From: Pseudonocardia autotrophica
GTDB lineage: Bacteria; Actinomycetota; Actinomycetes; Mycobacteriales; Pseudonocardiaceae
Reading direction: 5' to 3'
Length of the DNA: 64,000 nucleotides
Assembly: GCF_000717175.1 (NCBI RefSeq)
Contig: NZ_JNYD01000001.1
Span: 480,294 to 544,293, forward strand
The notes under the pieces are model-generated. The model did no database searches. It was not told the DNA's origin and saw only the letters and a list, made by a program, of their open reading frames with translations. Positions within the stretch are counted from its first letter, which is position 1. Each line of letters starts with the position of its first letter. The position numbers and the translations under genes were made by a program. Positions 52,965 through 62,957 of this stretch are shown here, in pieces.

Positions 52965-52979
52965 TACCCCTAGGGGGTA
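52965..52979. promoter_or_regulatory. CsoR-type operator ahead of the P1B ATPase
   Basis: TACCCCTAGGGGGTA is a near-perfect palindrome of the CsoR type. It overlaps the stop codon of the upstream PaaK-like gene and lies 33 bases before the ATPase ATG, so the ATPase has its own copper-responsive promoter. Confidence 0.65.
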
Positions 52980-54397
52980 GGCGTATAGGGTCGTGTGGCC
53001 TGGACGAGCGGGGCTTTGCCGAGCGACGTGCGCGGGATGGCGGTGAGCGTCCGCACTCGGACCGGGGGCGGGAGCACGCCCTGCTCGGTCAGCGCCTCGG
53101 CGAGGTCGCGGCGGACCAGGGCCTTCTCGACCTCGTCGACCGGGCCGACCGGGCCGGCCGGCAGCAGCAGGACCTCGAGCTCGCCGTCGGGAAGTTGGTT
53201 GATCTGCCAGCCGGCGGTGTGCACGGGGTCCATCACGTGGTGGAAGACGATCGGGTGCACGGCGCGCAATCCGCCCTGGGCGGTCGGGAAGGTCAGTGCC
53301 TCCTGCTCGCGGCCCTGGACTCCGGTGATCAGTGCGTAGGGTCGCCCACACGGGCAGTCATGCTGTCCGGCGGGGCTGACGCTGTCGCTCATCTCGTAGC
53401 GGATCAGCGGCAGTGTCCGGGAGAACAGCACGGTGACCAGGACCTTCGCTCCGTAGGTGCCCGCGGGGACGGGCTGGTCGTGCTCGTCGACGATCTCGCT
53501 GATGACGAGGTCTTCGAACAGGTGCATGCCCTGGTGGAGGCCGCACTCCGCGGCGATGGCGGCGGTCTCGGTGGCGGCGTAGACGTCGTGCGGGACGGTG
53601 CCCCAGGCCTGGGTGGCGAGCTGGCGGGTGGAGTCGGTCAGGACCTCCGAGGCGCTGAACACGAACCGCGGCGCGATGGCCAGGTGGCCGCCGAGTTGGC
53701 GGGCGGCCAGCAGGCGGAGCATCGAGGCGTAGGCGATGAGCATCTGCGGCCGCCAGGTGTTCAGCTGCTCGACGATGCTGTCCGGGTCCTCGCCGGCGTC
53801 GAGCCGCAGGGTGGGCACCCAGCGGCTGTGGATCGACGCCCCCACACGTGCGGACTGGTGGCTGGGGTCGGTGGAGCTGACGATTGCGGTCTTGACCCGA
53901 CGCGTCGGGCCGGCTACCGAGCCGGCCCAGTCGAAGGCCCGGTCGTAGGAGCTGACGACGTGCACCCACTCGGCGAAGCCCCACACGAACACCCCGCGGC
54001 GTCCGGTCGTGCCGGCGGTGCCGGCGACGTAGTAGCGCCCGCGGAACAGCTCATCGCCGCGCGCCCGGGCCAGGTAGGCCTCGGTCGCGGCCAGGCGCAC
54101 GTCCGGGCGGGTGGACACCTCGTCGAAATGCTCCATCAGCTGCGCCTTGGTCAGCACCGGCAGCTCGCACAATGGCGCGTCCAGCCGTCCGGCGTGCAGG
54201 CGCCGGTAGAACGGCGAGTGCGCGTAGGCGTGACGCCGCAGCCGATCCAGCTCGCGGGCCTGGTGGGCCTGTAGCCGGTCGCGGGTCCAGCGGTCCCGTC
54301 GGCGCAGGACAGGACGCCGGGCCAGGACCGCGCCCACCAGCACGGGCGTCCGCAGGACGGACGGCAGAAGCGTGGACGGCAGAGTGGGCGCGATCAT
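52970..54397 (-). CDS. PaaK/F390-synthetase-like adenylate-forming enzyme
   Basis: A 475-residue member of the phenylacetate-CoA ligase / coenzyme F390 synthetase-related group. The P-loop-like [13 protein letters not shown] is present, then [16 protein letters not shown] (A5 region), [10 protein letters not shown] and a Cys pair HDCPCGRP that may bind metal, then [13 protein letters not shown]-terminal AMP-binding features end in RTSLGKAPL, with a Lys in the expected catalytic region. It adenylates a carboxylate or a similar group; the substrate is unknown. Its TAG stop lies inside the CsoR operator of the ATPase. ATG 54397 is used. Its presence in a copper island is unexpected. Confidence 0.85.
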   Translation of the reverse strand: MIAPTLPSTLLPSVLRTPVLVGAVLARRPVLRRRDRWTRDRLQAHQARELDRLRRHAYAHSPFYRRLHAGRLDAPLCELPVLTKAQLMEHFDEVSTRPDVRLAATEAYLARARGDELFRGRYYVAGTAGTTGRRGVFVWGFAEWVHVVSSYDRAFDWAGSVAGPTRRVKTAIVSSTDPSHQSARVGASIHSRWVPTLRLDAGEDPDSIVEQLNTWRPQMLIAYASMLRLLAARQLGGHLAIAPRFVFSASEVLTDSTRQLATQAWGTVPHDVYAATETAAIAAECGLHQGMHLFEDLVISEIVDEHDQPVPAGTYGAKVLVTVLFSRTLPLIRYEMSDSVSPAGQHDCPCGRPYALITGVQGREQEALTFPTAQGGLRAVHPIVFHHVMDPVHTAGWQINQLPDGELEVLLLPAGPVGPVDEVEKALVRRDLAEALTEQGVLPPPVRVRTLTAIPRTSLGKAPLVQATRPYTPTP

Positions 54398-54595
54398 CGG
54401 CTCCTCCGAGATCTCGCTGATGGGGCGGGATGTTTCCGTCGCCGCGGACGGCGGGTTAGGGCCGTTCGGACAGAAGGAGGTCAGGTCGTTGCTGCTTGAC
54501 CGGCCGGCGGCCCAGGTGCTCGAGGTGAGCAGGCGTGCGCGAGATCAGGTGGCGCTGCGATGCGACAGAGCAGCCGGGCGGCCCCTCACCGGGCA

Positions 54596-54628
54596 GGCAG
54601 AGGTGGGCCGTGCCGGCCCACCTCTGCC
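54596..54628 (-). terminator. Strong terminator hairpin after the DUF305 gene
   Basis: GGCAGAGGTGGGCC and GGCCCACCTCTGCC form a perfect 14-base stem with a five-base loop, 13 bases beyond the minus-strand stop at 54642. The remaining 54398-54595 stretch shows no gene. Confidence 0.75.
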
Positions 54629-54641
54629 CGTCCTCACGAGG

Positions 54642-55304
54642 TCAGAGAGTCGCGAGCAGCTGCTGCATCTCGGTGATCTCGGCCTGCTGGTCGTCGATGA
54701 TCTTCTGGGCCAGGGCCTTGGCGTCCGGGTTCTGCCCCTGAGCGAGCTCGGTCCGGGCCATCTGGATGGCGCCGTTGTGGTGCTCGGTCATCATCTGCAA
54801 GAACATCCGGTCGAAGGCCGTGCCGTCGGCCTGGCCGAGTCGCTGCATCTGCTGGTCGGTCATCATGCCGCCCGTGCCCTGAGACATCGGCATGCTGGTG
54901 CTGCCGTTCATGCTGCCGTGGTCCATACCGCCCAGGGATCCGCTCGGGCCGGCCGAGCCGGTCTCCGGCTCGCCCCAGGCGGCGAGGAATCCGCGCATCT
55001 GCTCGATCTCCGGGCCCTGGGCCTGCTGGATCCGGGTGGCGAGCTGCTTGACCTGCTCGTTGCTCGCGCGCTGGGCCGCCATTTCCGACATCTGAACGGC
55101 CTGGGTGTGGTGCGGGATCATGCCCTGGACGAAGGCGGTGTCGGCGGCGTTGTGCGCAGCGCTGGTGGCAGCCGACGAGGTGGCCGCCGCGCTCGGGGTG
55201 GTCGACGTGCCGGTGGCGGTGTCGCTCGCGCCGCTACAGCCGGCGACGAGGACGACGGTGGCGGCGGCGGTGCCGAGCACGCCGAGGACGGACTTGCTGT
55301 TCAC
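54642..55304 (-). CDS. DUF305 lipoprotein (copper-associated)
   Basis: A 220-residue exported lipoprotein. The lipobox LVAGC (Cys23) follows a short signal; a Ser/Thr/Ala-rich linker leads into the DUF305 four-helix module. Two conserved His-His motifs, MIPHHTQAVQMS and MMTEHHNGAIQMA, and Met-rich stretches (GGMDHGSMNGSTSMPMS) fit copper or silver binding. GTG at 55304 is chosen because GGAG lies nine bases upstream and gives a typical signal peptide. It sits beside the DUF6153 gene in the copper island and probably buffers copper outside the membrane. Confidence 0.9.
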   Translation of the reverse strand: MNSKSVLGVLGTAAATVVLVAGCSGASDTATGTSTTPSAAATSSAATSAAHNAADTAFVQGMIPHHTQAVQMSEMAAQRASNEQVKQLATRIQQAQGPEIEQMRGFLAAWGEPETGSAGPSGSLGGMDHGSMNGSTSMPMSQGTGGMMTDQQMQRLGQADGTAFDRMFLQMMTEHHNGAIQMARTELAQGQNPDAKALAQKIIDDQQAEITEMQQLLATL

Positions 55305-55369
55305 GATGAAGACGCTCCTGTGTGCAGACGGATGTGATCGGACCAGCGCTCTCCTGCGCTGGAGGCCGA

Positions 55370-55906
55370 TCAGTTCCGCAGCACGCAGAGCTGCGCGAGC
55401 CGGACCGAGGTCGGTGGCGGCGCCCGGGGCCCGGCCACCGGCCGCCCACCCGTCGTCGACGCGTGCCGCCGGGTCGCTCTCCCGACCAGGAGGGCGAGCA
55501 GCGCCGCGGCCGCGAACGCGATCAGGGCGGTCAGCACCGCCAGGCACAGGTGGAGAAGATCGTGCAGCGCCGAATGTTGCCCGGGCCGGTCCGTGCCGAC
55601 GGTCGAGTCGGCCCCGCGCATCACCGGCGCCACCCCCGCCCCTGCAGCGGTGCTCGCCGTCGTCATCGGGTGGCCGAGGGAGGAGTCGGCAGCGTGGGCG
55701 TCGACAGCGGCCATCGCCGCCGGAGCCGCGAGGACCGCGGCGAACGGGTGCACGGTGGACGGGGAGCCACCGAGATGGGCCGCAGCCTTCTCGGCGTGCC
55801 CGGTGGCATCGTGGCAGGCGACGGTGGAGTGCATGGTCACCACACCCACAATCAGCGACAGCATCAGCAGAACCTGCTGCAAGCCGCGTCGCCCGACCCC
55901 GTCCAC
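55370..55906 (-). CDS. DUF6153-type small membrane protein, His/Met-rich
   Basis: A 178-residue protein with an N-terminal hydrophobic helix (about 11-28) containing TMHSTVACHDATGHAE, a His-rich exported middle (SALHDLLHLCLAVL) and a second helix (about 124-143). It ends in LCVLRN. DUF6153 proteins accompany actinobacterial copper genes; their function is unknown. GTG 55906 is used; an internal ATG at residue 15 would remove half the first helix. It is transcribed with the DUF305 gene, 65 bases upstream of it, and divergently from csoR. Confidence 0.8.
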   Translation of the reverse strand: MDGVGRRGLQQVLLMLSLIVGVVTMHSTVACHDATGHAEKAAAHLGGSPSTVHPFAAVLAAPAAMAAVDAHAADSSLGHPMTTASTAAGAGVAPVMRGADSTVGTDRPGQHSALHDLLHLCLAVLTALIAFAAAALLALLVGRATRRHASTTGGRPVAGPRAPPPTSVRLAQLCVLRN

Positions 55907-56037
55907 GAACCCGACGATAGCGACGCGCGCCCGACCGCGCCCGCAGCCCCGCAGCCCGGGAGCGAGGGTGAGCCGCGCGACCTCACCGCCGCACGCGCAT
56001 CCGGTGACCGATTTCCCACGCAGGCCCTCGCATAGGG

Positions 56038-56054
56038 TACCCCCCTAGGGTATA
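56038..56054. promoter_or_regulatory. CsoR operator of the csoR operon
   Basis: TACCCCCCTAGGGTATA, an imperfect CsoR palindrome, lies 30 bases before the GTG of csoR and 131 bases from the divergent DUF6153 gene. It could control both directions. Confidence 0.65.
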
Positions 56055-56084
56055 GTCGTCGGCAGTCGGACGGGAGGAGTCGCC

Positions 56085-56366
56085 GTGAACGGGTACGCGG
56101 ACACCAAGGACAGCCACCTCAAGCGGATGCGTCGGATCGAGGGCCAGGTCCGCGGCATCACCAGGATGATCGAGTCGGACAAGTACTGCATCGACGTGCT
56201 CACCCAGGTGGCCGCGGTGAACAAGGCCCTGGAGGCCGTCGCGCTGAACCTGCTCGACGAGCACCTCAAGCACTGCGTCACCGACGCGGTCGCCGAGGGC
56301 GGGCAGGTCGCCGACCAGAAGGTGGCCGAGGCGAGCGCCGCGATCGCCCGCCTGGTCAGGTCCTGA
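56085..56366 (+). CDS. csoR: Copper-sensing transcriptional repressor CsoR
   Basis: A 93-residue all-helical repressor. The copper ligands Cys35 (SDKYCIDVL), His60 and Cys64 (DEHLKHCVTD) match the Cys-His-Cys set of characterised CsoR proteins. RMRRIEGQVRGITRMI is the DNA-contacting helix. GTG at 56085 has a GGGAGGAG ribosome-binding site. Cu(I) binding releases the repressor from sites such as those at 56038, 52965 and possibly 15634. It heads the run csoR-copZ-secreted protein-copA. Confidence 0.96.
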   Translation: MNGYADTKDSHLKRMRRIEGQVRGITRMIESDKYCIDVLTQVAAVNKALEAVALNLLDEHLKHCVTDAVAEGGQVADQKVAEASAAIARLVRS

Positions 56367-56505
56367 CCGGCGTGGGGCGCGGCCACGGCGCCGCGCTCCC
56401 GCCCTTCGCGCAAGCGCAAGCGCAAGCACCGGCTCCCCGCCGGCTGCTCGGTTCGTCGTGTCCGCACCACCCGGCGGCGGACCGCAGGGAAGAAAGGCAC
56501 ACGTG

Positions 56506-56715
56506 ATGGCCACCAGCACCTACACCGTCACCGGGATGACCTGCGAGCACTGCGTCGCCTCGGTGCGCGAGGAGATCGGCGAGGTCCGAGGCGTCCGCGC
56601 GGTCGCCGTCGACCTGCCCACCGGCGCGGTCGCCATCACCAGCGACACCTCGGTCGACGACGCGGACATCCGCGCCGCTGTCGAGGAGGCCGGCTACCAG
56701 CTCGCGGCCTCGTAG
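56506..56715 (+). CDS. copZ: Copper chaperone CopZ (HMA domain)
   Basis: A 69-residue single heavy-metal-associated domain with the MTCEHC metal site at the usual place, then SVREEIGEV and AVEEAGYQLAAS. It carries Cu(I) in the cytosol to the P-type ATPase. ATG at 56506 follows GAAAGG. It is placed between csoR and the secreted protein gene on the same strand. Confidence 0.95.
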   Translation: MATSTYTVTGMTCEHCVASVREEIGEVRGVRAVAVDLPTGAVAITSDTSVDDADIRAAVEEAGYQLAAS

Positions 56716-56772
56716 CCGCACCGACCCAGCCCCCGACCGTCGGGTCGGCGGGCACCCGGCAAGGGACTGAAC

Positions 56773-57795
56773 ATGAACACTCTTGCGAAGCTCTCCGCCT
56801 ACGGCGCGGCGCTCGCCCTGCTCACCGTCGGGGCGTACGCGACCGGATCCGCAGTCGGTCCCCTCACCAGCCCCGCCCCCGCCGCCTCGACGGCCGGGAA
56901 CCCGGGCACGTCCGGCGGCGGGAACGCCGGCCACGGGGACGTCCACAGCGGCGCCGTCCCGGAGACCGCAGACCAGCCGGCCGGGCTGGCGTCGAGCAGG
57001 GGCGGCTACACCCTCACGCCCACCGCCTCGACGCTGCCCGGCGGGACCACCGACCTCGCCTTCCGCATCACCGGCCCCGACGGGGCGCCGGTCACCGCGT
57101 TCGACGAGGAGCACACCAAGCGGCTGCACCTGATCGTCGTGCGCCGCGACACCACCGGCTTCCAACACCTGCACCCGACCATGGACCCCGACGGCACCTG
57201 GCACACCCGCCTCGACGTCCCCGACGGCGGGGTCTACCGGGCCTTCGCCGACTTCACCCCGACCGGCGGGCCGGCGACGACCCTCGGCGTCGATCTGTCC
57301 GTGGCCGGCACCTACGCCCCGGTCGAGCACCCGACCAGCAGGACCGCCGAGGTCGACGGCTACCAGGTCCGACTCGACGGCGAGCTGACCCCGGGCCGGT
57401 CCTCACCGCTGACGCTCACGGTCACCCGCGACGGCGTGCCGGTGAACGACCTGCAGCCCTACCTGGGCGCCTACGGGCACCTCGTCGCGCTGCGGTCGAC
57501 CGATCTCGCGTACCTGCACGTGCACCCCGACGGCAGCCCCGGCGACGGCCGCACCGCTCCCGGCCCGCAGATCCGGTTCGTCGCCGAGGTCCCCTCGGCC
57601 GGGAGCTACCGGCTGTTCCTGGACTTCCAGCACGCCGGAACGGTGCGCACCGCCAAGTTCACCCTGCCCACCGGACCGTCGGGCACGGCAGCTGATCCGG
57701 CACCCGAGCCGGCCCCGGCGGCACAGCCCGGCGGCGCGGCGGGTCTCACCCCGCACGAGGCCGCCCACTCCGCGGGCGCAGGAGGGGGGCACTGA
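56773..57795 (+). CDS. Exported His-rich copper-island protein with two beta domains
   Basis: A 340-residue secreted or anchored protein. An N-terminal signal (about 5-28) and a Gly/His-containing linker (HGDVHSG) lead to two similar beta-rich halves. Each has an H-x-H-P-type element: [18 protein letters not shown] (about 130-150) and [16 protein letters not shown] (about 240-255). The C-terminus is Ala/Pro-rich and ends in GGGH. This resembles proteins common in actinobacterial copA clusters that have no assigned function; external copper binding is likely. The stop shares a base with the copA ATG. Confidence 0.85.
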   Translation: MNTLAKLSAYGAALALLTVGAYATGSAVGPLTSPAPAASTAGNPGTSGGGNAGHGDVHSGAVPETADQPAGLASSRGGYTLTPTASTLPGGTTDLAFRITGPDGAPVTAFDEEHTKRLHLIVVRRDTTGFQHLHPTMDPDGTWHTRLDVPDGGVYRAFADFTPTGGPATTLGVDLSVAGTYAPVEHPTSRTAEVDGYQVRLDGELTPGRSSPLTLTVTRDGVPVNDLQPYLGAYGHLVALRSTDLAYLHVHPDGSPGDGRTAPGPQIRFVAEVPSAGSYRLFLDFQHAGTVRTAKFTLPTGPSGTAADPAPEPAPAAQPGGAAGLTPHEAAHSAGAGGGH

Positions 57796-60110
57796 TGTCC
57801 ACCACCAGCCACACCTCCGCACCGGGCACCGATGCGGGCACGGTGACCGAGGTCGAGCTCGCGATCAGCGGGATGACCTGCGCGTCGTGCGCCAACCGCA
57901 TCGAGCGCAAGCTCAACAAGCTCGACGGGGTCGCCGCCACGGTCAACTACGCCACCGAGAAGGCCAGGATCCGCGCCGCCGGCGGGATCAGCACCGACGA
58001 TCTCGTCGCGACCGTCGAGGCCGCGGGCTATCACGCCCGCCTGCCCGAGCCGCCCGCGCCGCATTCCGGTATCCCGTCGGGGCCGGACCAGCGCCGCGAC
58101 GACGCCGAGCCGGAGCCGGATGAGCTGCGCGACGCCCGGCAGCGACTGCTGACCTCGATCGTCCTGTCGGTACCGGTCGTGGCCCTGGCGATGGTCCCGG
58201 CCTGGCAGTTCACCTACTGGCAGTGGATCTCGCTGGTCCTGGCCGCGCCGGTGATCGTGTGGGGAGCGCTGCCCTTCCACCGGGCTGCCTGGACGAACCT
58301 GCGCCACGGCGCGGCGACCATGGACACTCTGATCTCGCTGGGCACCCTCGCGGCCTTCGCCTGGTCGTTGTACGCGCTGCTGTTCGGCACCGCCGGCACC
58401 CCGGGCATGACGCACCCGTTCGCGCTGACCATCAGCCCGTCGGACGGGGCGGGCAACATCTATCTCGAGGTCGCCGCCGGGGTCACCACCTTCATCCTGG
58501 CCGGGCGCTACTTCGAGGCCCGCTCGAAGCGTCGCGCCGGCGCCGCACTGCGGGCGCTGCTCGAGCTCGGTGCCAAGGACGTTGCCGTGCTGCGCGGCTC
58601 CGGTGAGCTGCGGATCCCCGTCGGGCAGCTGGCCGTCGGCGACCGGTTCGTGGTCCGGCCTGGGGAGAAGATCGCCACCGACGGGACCGTGGTCGAGGGC
58701 AGCTCCGCGGTCGACGTGTCGATGCTGACCGGCGAGCCCGTGCCGGTCGAGGTCGGCGTGGGCGACGACGTGGTCGGGGCGACCGTCAACGCCGGCGGCC
58801 GGCTGATCGTCGAGGCCCGCCGGGTCGGCTCGGACACCCAGCTCGCCCAGATGGCCAAGCTGGTCGAGGACGCCCAGACCGGCAAGGCGGCCGTGCAGCG
58901 GCTCGCGGACCGGATCTCCGGGGTGTTCGTGCCGATCGTGATCGCCCTCGCCGCGGTCACCCTGGGGTTCTGGCTGGGCACCGGATCCGGTGCCGCGGCG
59001 GCGTTCACCGCCGCGGTCGCAGTGCTGATCATCGCCTGCCCGTGCGCGCTCGGGCTGGCCACCCCGACCGCGCTGCTGGTCGGCACCGGCCGCGGCGCCC
59101 AGCTCGGCATCCTCATCAAGGGCCCCGAGGTGCTGGAGTCCACCCGCCGCGTCGACACGATCGTGCTGGACAAGACCGGCACGGTCACGACCGGCCGGAT
59201 GACCCTGGCCGGGGTGCACACCGCGGACGGGGTCGACGAGCTGGAGGTGCTCCGGCTCGCCGGGGCCCTGGAGGACGCCTCCGAGCACCCGATCGCCCAG
59301 GCCGTCGTGCGCGCGGCCCGCGACCGGGTCGGGCGACTGCCCGAGGTGGCGGAGTTCGCCAATCACGAGGGCCTCGGCGTGCAGGGCGTCGTGGACGGGC
59401 ACGCCGTGCTCGTCGGGCGGCCCCGGCTGCTGCAGGACTGGAGCCGGCCCCTGACCGGGGAGCTCGCCGCCGCCGCGCAGGCCGAGGCCGCGCAGGGCCG
59501 CACGGCGATCGCCGTGGCCTGGGACGGCGAGGCGCGGGCGGTGCTGGTGGTCGCGGACGCGGTGAAGGACACCTCGGCGGAGGCGATCACGCGGCTGCGC
59601 GGGCTCGGGCTCACCCCGATCCTGCTCACCGGCGACAACCGGGCCGCGGCCGAGGCCGTCGCCCGCGAGGTCGGGATCGACGTCGGTCCGCAGACCGTGA
59701 TCGCCGACGTCCTGCCCAGTGACAAGCTGCGGGTGATCGAGGACCTGCAGACCCGGGGCCGGGTCGTGGCGATGGTCGGCGACGGGGTCAACGACGCCGC
59801 CGCGCTGGCCCGGGCCGATCTCGGGCTCGCGATGGGCACCGGCACCGACGTCGCCATCGAGGCCGCCGACATCACCCTCGTCCGTGGCGACCTGCGCACC
59901 GCGGCCGACGCGATCCGCCTGGCCCGGCGCACCCTGGGCACGATCAAGGGCAACCTGTTCTGGGCGTTCGCCTACAACGTCGCCGCCCTGCCGCTGGCCG
60001 CCCTGGGCCTGCTCAACCCGATGCTCGCCGGCGCCGCCATGGCGTTCAGCTCGGTCTTCGTCGTCGGGAACAGCCTGCGGCTGCGCCGGTTCCGCCCGAC
60101 GGCACGCTAG
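57795..60110 (+). CDS. copA: Copper-exporting P1B-type ATPase CopA
   Basis: A 771-residue Cu(I) ATPase. The N-terminal HMA domain has MTCASC (27-32), the actuator is TGEP, the ion motif is CPC (415-417) in the sixth membrane helix, and the phosphorylation site is DKTGTVTTG (Asp459). The hinge is [16 protein letters not shown]. All canonical residues are intact, in contrast to the CPD ATPase at 50518-52932. ATG 57795 overlaps the stop of the secreted protein (TGATG). It exports copper delivered by CopZ and is under CsoR control. A strong hairpin follows at 60145. Confidence 0.97.
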   Translation: MSTTSHTSAPGTDAGTVTEVELAISGMTCASCANRIERKLNKLDGVAATVNYATEKARIRAAGGISTDDLVATVEAAGYHARLPEPPAPHSGIPSGPDQRRDDAEPEPDELRDARQRLLTSIVLSVPVVALAMVPAWQFTYWQWISLVLAAPVIVWGALPFHRAAWTNLRHGAATMDTLISLGTLAAFAWSLYALLFGTAGTPGMTHPFALTISPSDGAGNIYLEVAAGVTTFILAGRYFEARSKRRAGAALRALLELGAKDVAVLRGSGELRIPVGQLAVGDRFVVRPGEKIATDGTVVEGSSAVDVSMLTGEPVPVEVGVGDDVVGATVNAGGRLIVEARRVGSDTQLAQMAKLVEDAQTGKAAVQRLADRISGVFVPIVIALAAVTLGFWLGTGSGAAAAFTAAVAVLIIACPCALGLATPTALLVGTGRGAQLGILIKGPEVLESTRRVDTIVLDKTGTVTTGRMTLAGVHTADGVDELEVLRLAGALEDASEHPIAQAVVRAARDRVGRLPEVAEFANHEGLGVQGVVDGHAVLVGRPRLLQDWSRPLTGELAAAAQAEAAQGRTAIAVAWDGEARAVLVVADAVKDTSAEAITRLRGLGLTPILLTGDNRAAAEAVAREVGIDVGPQTVIADVLPSDKLRVIEDLQTRGRVVAMVGDGVNDAAALARADLGLAMGTGTDVAIEAADITLVRGDLRTAADAIRLARRTLGTIKGNLFWAFAYNVAALPLAALGLLNPMLAGAAMAFSSVFVVGNSLRLRRFRPTAR

Positions 60111-60144
60111 GCGCCACTGCGAGGTCTCGCCGACAGATGGTCCC

Positions 60145-60176
60145 GTGGCCGGCTCGTCCCAGGACGAGCCGGCCAC
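60145..60176 (+). terminator. Terminator after copA
   Basis: GTGGCCGGCTCGTCC (60145-60159) and its perfect complement (60162-60176) form a 15-base stem around a two-base centre, 35 bases beyond the copA stop. It marks the end of the csoR-copA operon. The following 60177-60353 stretch shows no gene. Confidence 0.8.
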
Positions 60177-60353
60177 GGACCGAAGGATGGTCCAGCAGGG
60201 AGGACTTCCGCCTCACTGAGCAGGCCATTTTCCTCTGCGACTCGCTGCGCTTCCTGGGACAGCGTGGTCCGTGGGCCTCGGGTTGCGCCCCGGAACCGGC
60301 ATCTCGGGGGTCAGGGCCGGGCCACCTGTCTCGCAGCGGGAAGGATCGCGGCG

Positions 60354-61073
60354 ATGAGCATGCGAGCGGCAGGATCGTCAGACCGCAGTGCGCTGACCCT
60401 CAGCGGTGCGCTACTGCTCGGGGGCTTCGTCGTGAACGCCATCCAGCGGATGCTCTTGCATCCGACCGGAGAGGAAGACAACCACGAAGCGATCTTCGCC
60501 GCGTACGCGGCGAGCGGCGCCTGGGTCGCCACCCACCTCGCGGAGTTCCTCCTCGTGCTCGTGGCCCTTTCCGGCCTGCTCGTGCTCTGCCACGCCCTGC
60601 GACGAGAAGCGCCCTCTCTCGCGCTGCTGGCCACGGGGGCGATCATTGCGAGCGCCGGGGCCTGGGCCGTACTCCAAGCGGTGGACGGCGTCACGCTCAA
60701 GCAGAACGTCGAGGCGTGGGCCGCCGCAGCGGAGACCGAGAAGCCGACCCGCTTCGCCGATGCCGAAACCACCCGCTGGATCGAGTGGGGCGTCCAGAGC
60801 TACTTCCGGGTCCTGCTCGGCGTGGCCTTCGTGCTCGTGGGCGCCGCAATTGTGGTGAGCCGCCTCCTCGCGAGCTGGCTCGGCGTCCTCCTGGTGGTCG
60901 GCGGCCTGCTCTCCCTCGTCATAGGGGTCTCCATCGGCTACGAAGGACTGGAGAGCGGCTTCCAGGACGCCGTCGGCATCGCCCTGCAGCTCGTCATCCT
61001 CGTCTTCGGCGTCGGCCTGCTCGTCGTCGGACTCACGTCGCGAGAGCCGGCTGCCCCCGTGGCCGGCAGGTAG
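60354..61073 (+). CDS. Polytopic membrane protein of unknown function
   Basis: A 239-residue protein with about six hydrophobic segments (near 15-33, 58-80, 89-110, 145-165, 166-185 and 205-228). HPTGEEDNHEAIFAAYAASG and DAETTRWIEWGVQSYFRVLL are hydrophilic or amphipathic spacers. Base use is slightly less GC-biased than in neighbours. ATG at 60354 has AAGGA about nine bases upstream; the longer frame from 60264 has no Shine-Dalgarno. I do not recognise a family with confidence. It converges with the glycosyltransferase. Confidence 0.8.
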   Translation: MSMRAAGSSDRSALTLSGALLLGGFVVNAIQRMLLHPTGEEDNHEAIFAAYAASGAWVATHLAEFLLVLVALSGLLVLCHALRREAPSLALLATGAIIASAGAWAVLQAVDGVTLKQNVEAWAAAAETEKPTRFADAETTRWIEWGVQSYFRVLLGVAFVLVGAAIVVSRLLASWLGVLLVVGGLLSLVIGVSIGYEGLESGFQDAVGIALQLVILVFGVGLLVVGLTSREPAAPVAGR

Positions 61074-61085
61074 ATCGGGCGGACG

Positions 61086-62810
61086 TCACGGGCCCCCGGT
61101 GCCCTCCTCGTCCATGGGCTCGTCACTGGAGGCGGGCGCAGCGAGGTCCCACACCGAGCATCCGTCCCGCTCGCCGGTGCGCAGCCGGCGGGCGTTCTCG
61201 GCCAGCCAGGCCGCCAGCGGTCCACCGGGCGGGACGAGCTGCGGGTCGCCCACGACCAGGTGCCGGGCGCCGGCGTCGCGGAGGCGTGCCACCTCCTCCG
61301 GGGTGTGCCGATCGGCGGCCAGGCTCCACCCCTTGCGGTCGGCCAGGAAGAACACGACCGGCTCCTGGTAGTTGTTGGTCACCCCGTCCTCGACCGTGCG
61401 GCTGGTCGTCGACACCACGGCCAGATCCGACGGGGTCGACACGGCATCGAGCGCGATCGCGCAGCTGCCGAACACGCCGGCCTTGTCCTGCAGCGACTGG
61501 GCGAACACGTTGACCGCCTGTGCCCCGAGCAACAGCCCCACCACGGCCGCGGCCGCCGCGGTGACCGGCCGGCTCAGCCGGGCCCGGACCGGGCCCAGGA
61601 CGACGCCGACCCCGACACCGACGGCGATCGCGGCGTAGGGCAGCGAGTAGACGTGGTACTGGATGCCCAGGTCGGTACTGGTGTAGCGGCCGGCCGCGAA
61701 GTAGTAGACCGTCAACGCCATCGCACCCGCGCCCAGCAGCGGCAGCGGCGACACCCCGAGCACCGCCGAGGAGCCCTGTGCCGGTGAGCTGTCCGCGCGG
61801 TGCCGCCACAGCCGGAACACCCCGAGCGCTGCGAGCGGGAGCCCGACGAGCCCGTAGATGAAGATCGTCTCGGTGCGGAGGTTGCCCAGGTAGAACGCCG
61901 GGCTCAGCCACAGCGACAGGCTGCCCCACTTGCTGTCCCCACCGGAGATCACGCCGAAGGTGTTGCCGTAGGTGGCGTGCAGCGACGCGGCATGGCGCAG
62001 CCACAGCGCCGGCGCGACCAGGGCCGCGACCCCGGCGACGTACAGCGAGGGGCGGCGCAGCCGATCTCGCGCAGCGAACACCACCCACAGCCCGATGACC
62101 AGCCCGATGTGCAACGACGTCGGCTTGACGAGAGCCGCCGCGGAGGTCGCGGCCGCCGCCCACACCAGGAACGCGGGCCGGTCTTCCTGCAGCCAGCGGC
62201 AGAACCCGAGCAGCGCGAGAACGGAGAACGCCAGCACCGTCGCCTCGGGCATGAAGGCGCTGCCCCACCGCATGAACGCCGGGGACAGGAAGAACGCCGC
62301 CAGCGCCCATCGGGCCGCCGTGGCCGGCAGCAGCCGCCGCACCAGGCCCCAGAACGCGGTCGCCGCGACCAGCATGAACGCCAGCGAGATCAGCCGGCCG
62401 AGCACGATGTGCTCACCGAACACCAGATAGGTCAGCCCCGTGAGCCAGGGCGACAACGGGAACTCGGTCTCCACATAACCCGGGCCGGACCCGCCCCAGT
62501 CGATCTGCGGGAAGAAGATGTTCATCCCGTTCGCCGCGAAGTTCCGCGCGATCGTGGCCGTGTCCGACTGCCGCCAGATGTCGCCCGGGTAGGCGGTCAT
62601 CGGCGCGAACGCGCGGACCACCGACAGCACGACGACGACCGCGGCGATCGCCACCACCCACCAGGTCGGTCCGGCCGACACCGGCCGGCCCGGGGGCGAC
62701 GTGTCGGGCGCTGCGGGCGTCGATGCACTGTCGGCGGACCGGCGGGGACGGAGATTCTCGGTGGGGAGGTCAAGACTTGATCCGTGCGGGGAATCCGCAC
62801 CCTGGGACAT
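61086..62810 (-). CDS. ArnT/PMT-like membrane glycosyltransferase
   Basis: A 574-residue GT-C-fold enzyme. About ten to twelve hydrophobic segments span 48-455. The first extracytoplasmic loop has the acidic catalytic pair of the family in YPGDIWRQSDTATIARNF, followed by FPLSPWLTGLTYLVFGEH. A soluble C-terminal domain (about 460-574) has DAGARHLVVGDPQL. These enzymes transfer a sugar from a polyprenyl phosphate to lipid or protein on the outer face. ATG 62810 was chosen; GTG 62813 is directly before it. No partner polyprenyl-phosphate synthase lies beside it. Confidence 0.87.
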   Translation of the reverse strand: MSQGADSPHGSSLDLPTENLRPRRSADSASTPAAPDTSPPGRPVSAGPTWWVVAIAAVVVVLSVVRAFAPMTAYPGDIWRQSDTATIARNFAANGMNIFFPQIDWGGSGPGYVETEFPLSPWLTGLTYLVFGEHIVLGRLISLAFMLVAATAFWGLVRRLLPATAARWALAAFFLSPAFMRWGSAFMPEATVLAFSVLALLGFCRWLQEDRPAFLVWAAAATSAAALVKPTSLHIGLVIGLWVVFAARDRLRRPSLYVAGVAALVAPALWLRHAASLHATYGNTFGVISGGDSKWGSLSLWLSPAFYLGNLRTETIFIYGLVGLPLAALGVFRLWRHRADSSPAQGSSAVLGVSPLPLLGAGAMALTVYYFAAGRYTSTDLGIQYHVYSLPYAAIAVGVGVGVVLGPVRARLSRPVTAAAAAVVGLLLGAQAVNVFAQSLQDKAGVFGSCAIALDAVSTPSDLAVVSTTSRTVEDGVTNNYQEPVVFFLADRKGWSLAADRHTPEEVARLRDAGARHLVVGDPQLVPPGGPLAAWLAENARRLRTGERDGCSVWDLAAPASSDEPMDEEGTGGP

Positions 62811-62957
62811 CACAGCTCAGTCACCTTGCCGAGGGCAGAAGAGGGAGGCGCCACGCGCCTTCGAGGAACCGCCCGGTCACGGTGAGGACCCAGCCCGGCG
62901 TACCGGGCACCGAGGGCGGCGTGTGCAGGAGTTGCAGAACGACCGGCGACGGTCGAT

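Noticed and set aside
56411..56430. GCGCAA hexamer repeat between csoR and copZ
   Set aside because: Only three imperfect units; too short to support a functional claim.
60137..61513. 458-codon plus-strand frame overlapping the membrane protein gene
   Set aside because: Arg/Pro-rich translation typical of a wrong frame; the 60354-61073 frame has clear transmembrane helices and a ribosome-binding site.
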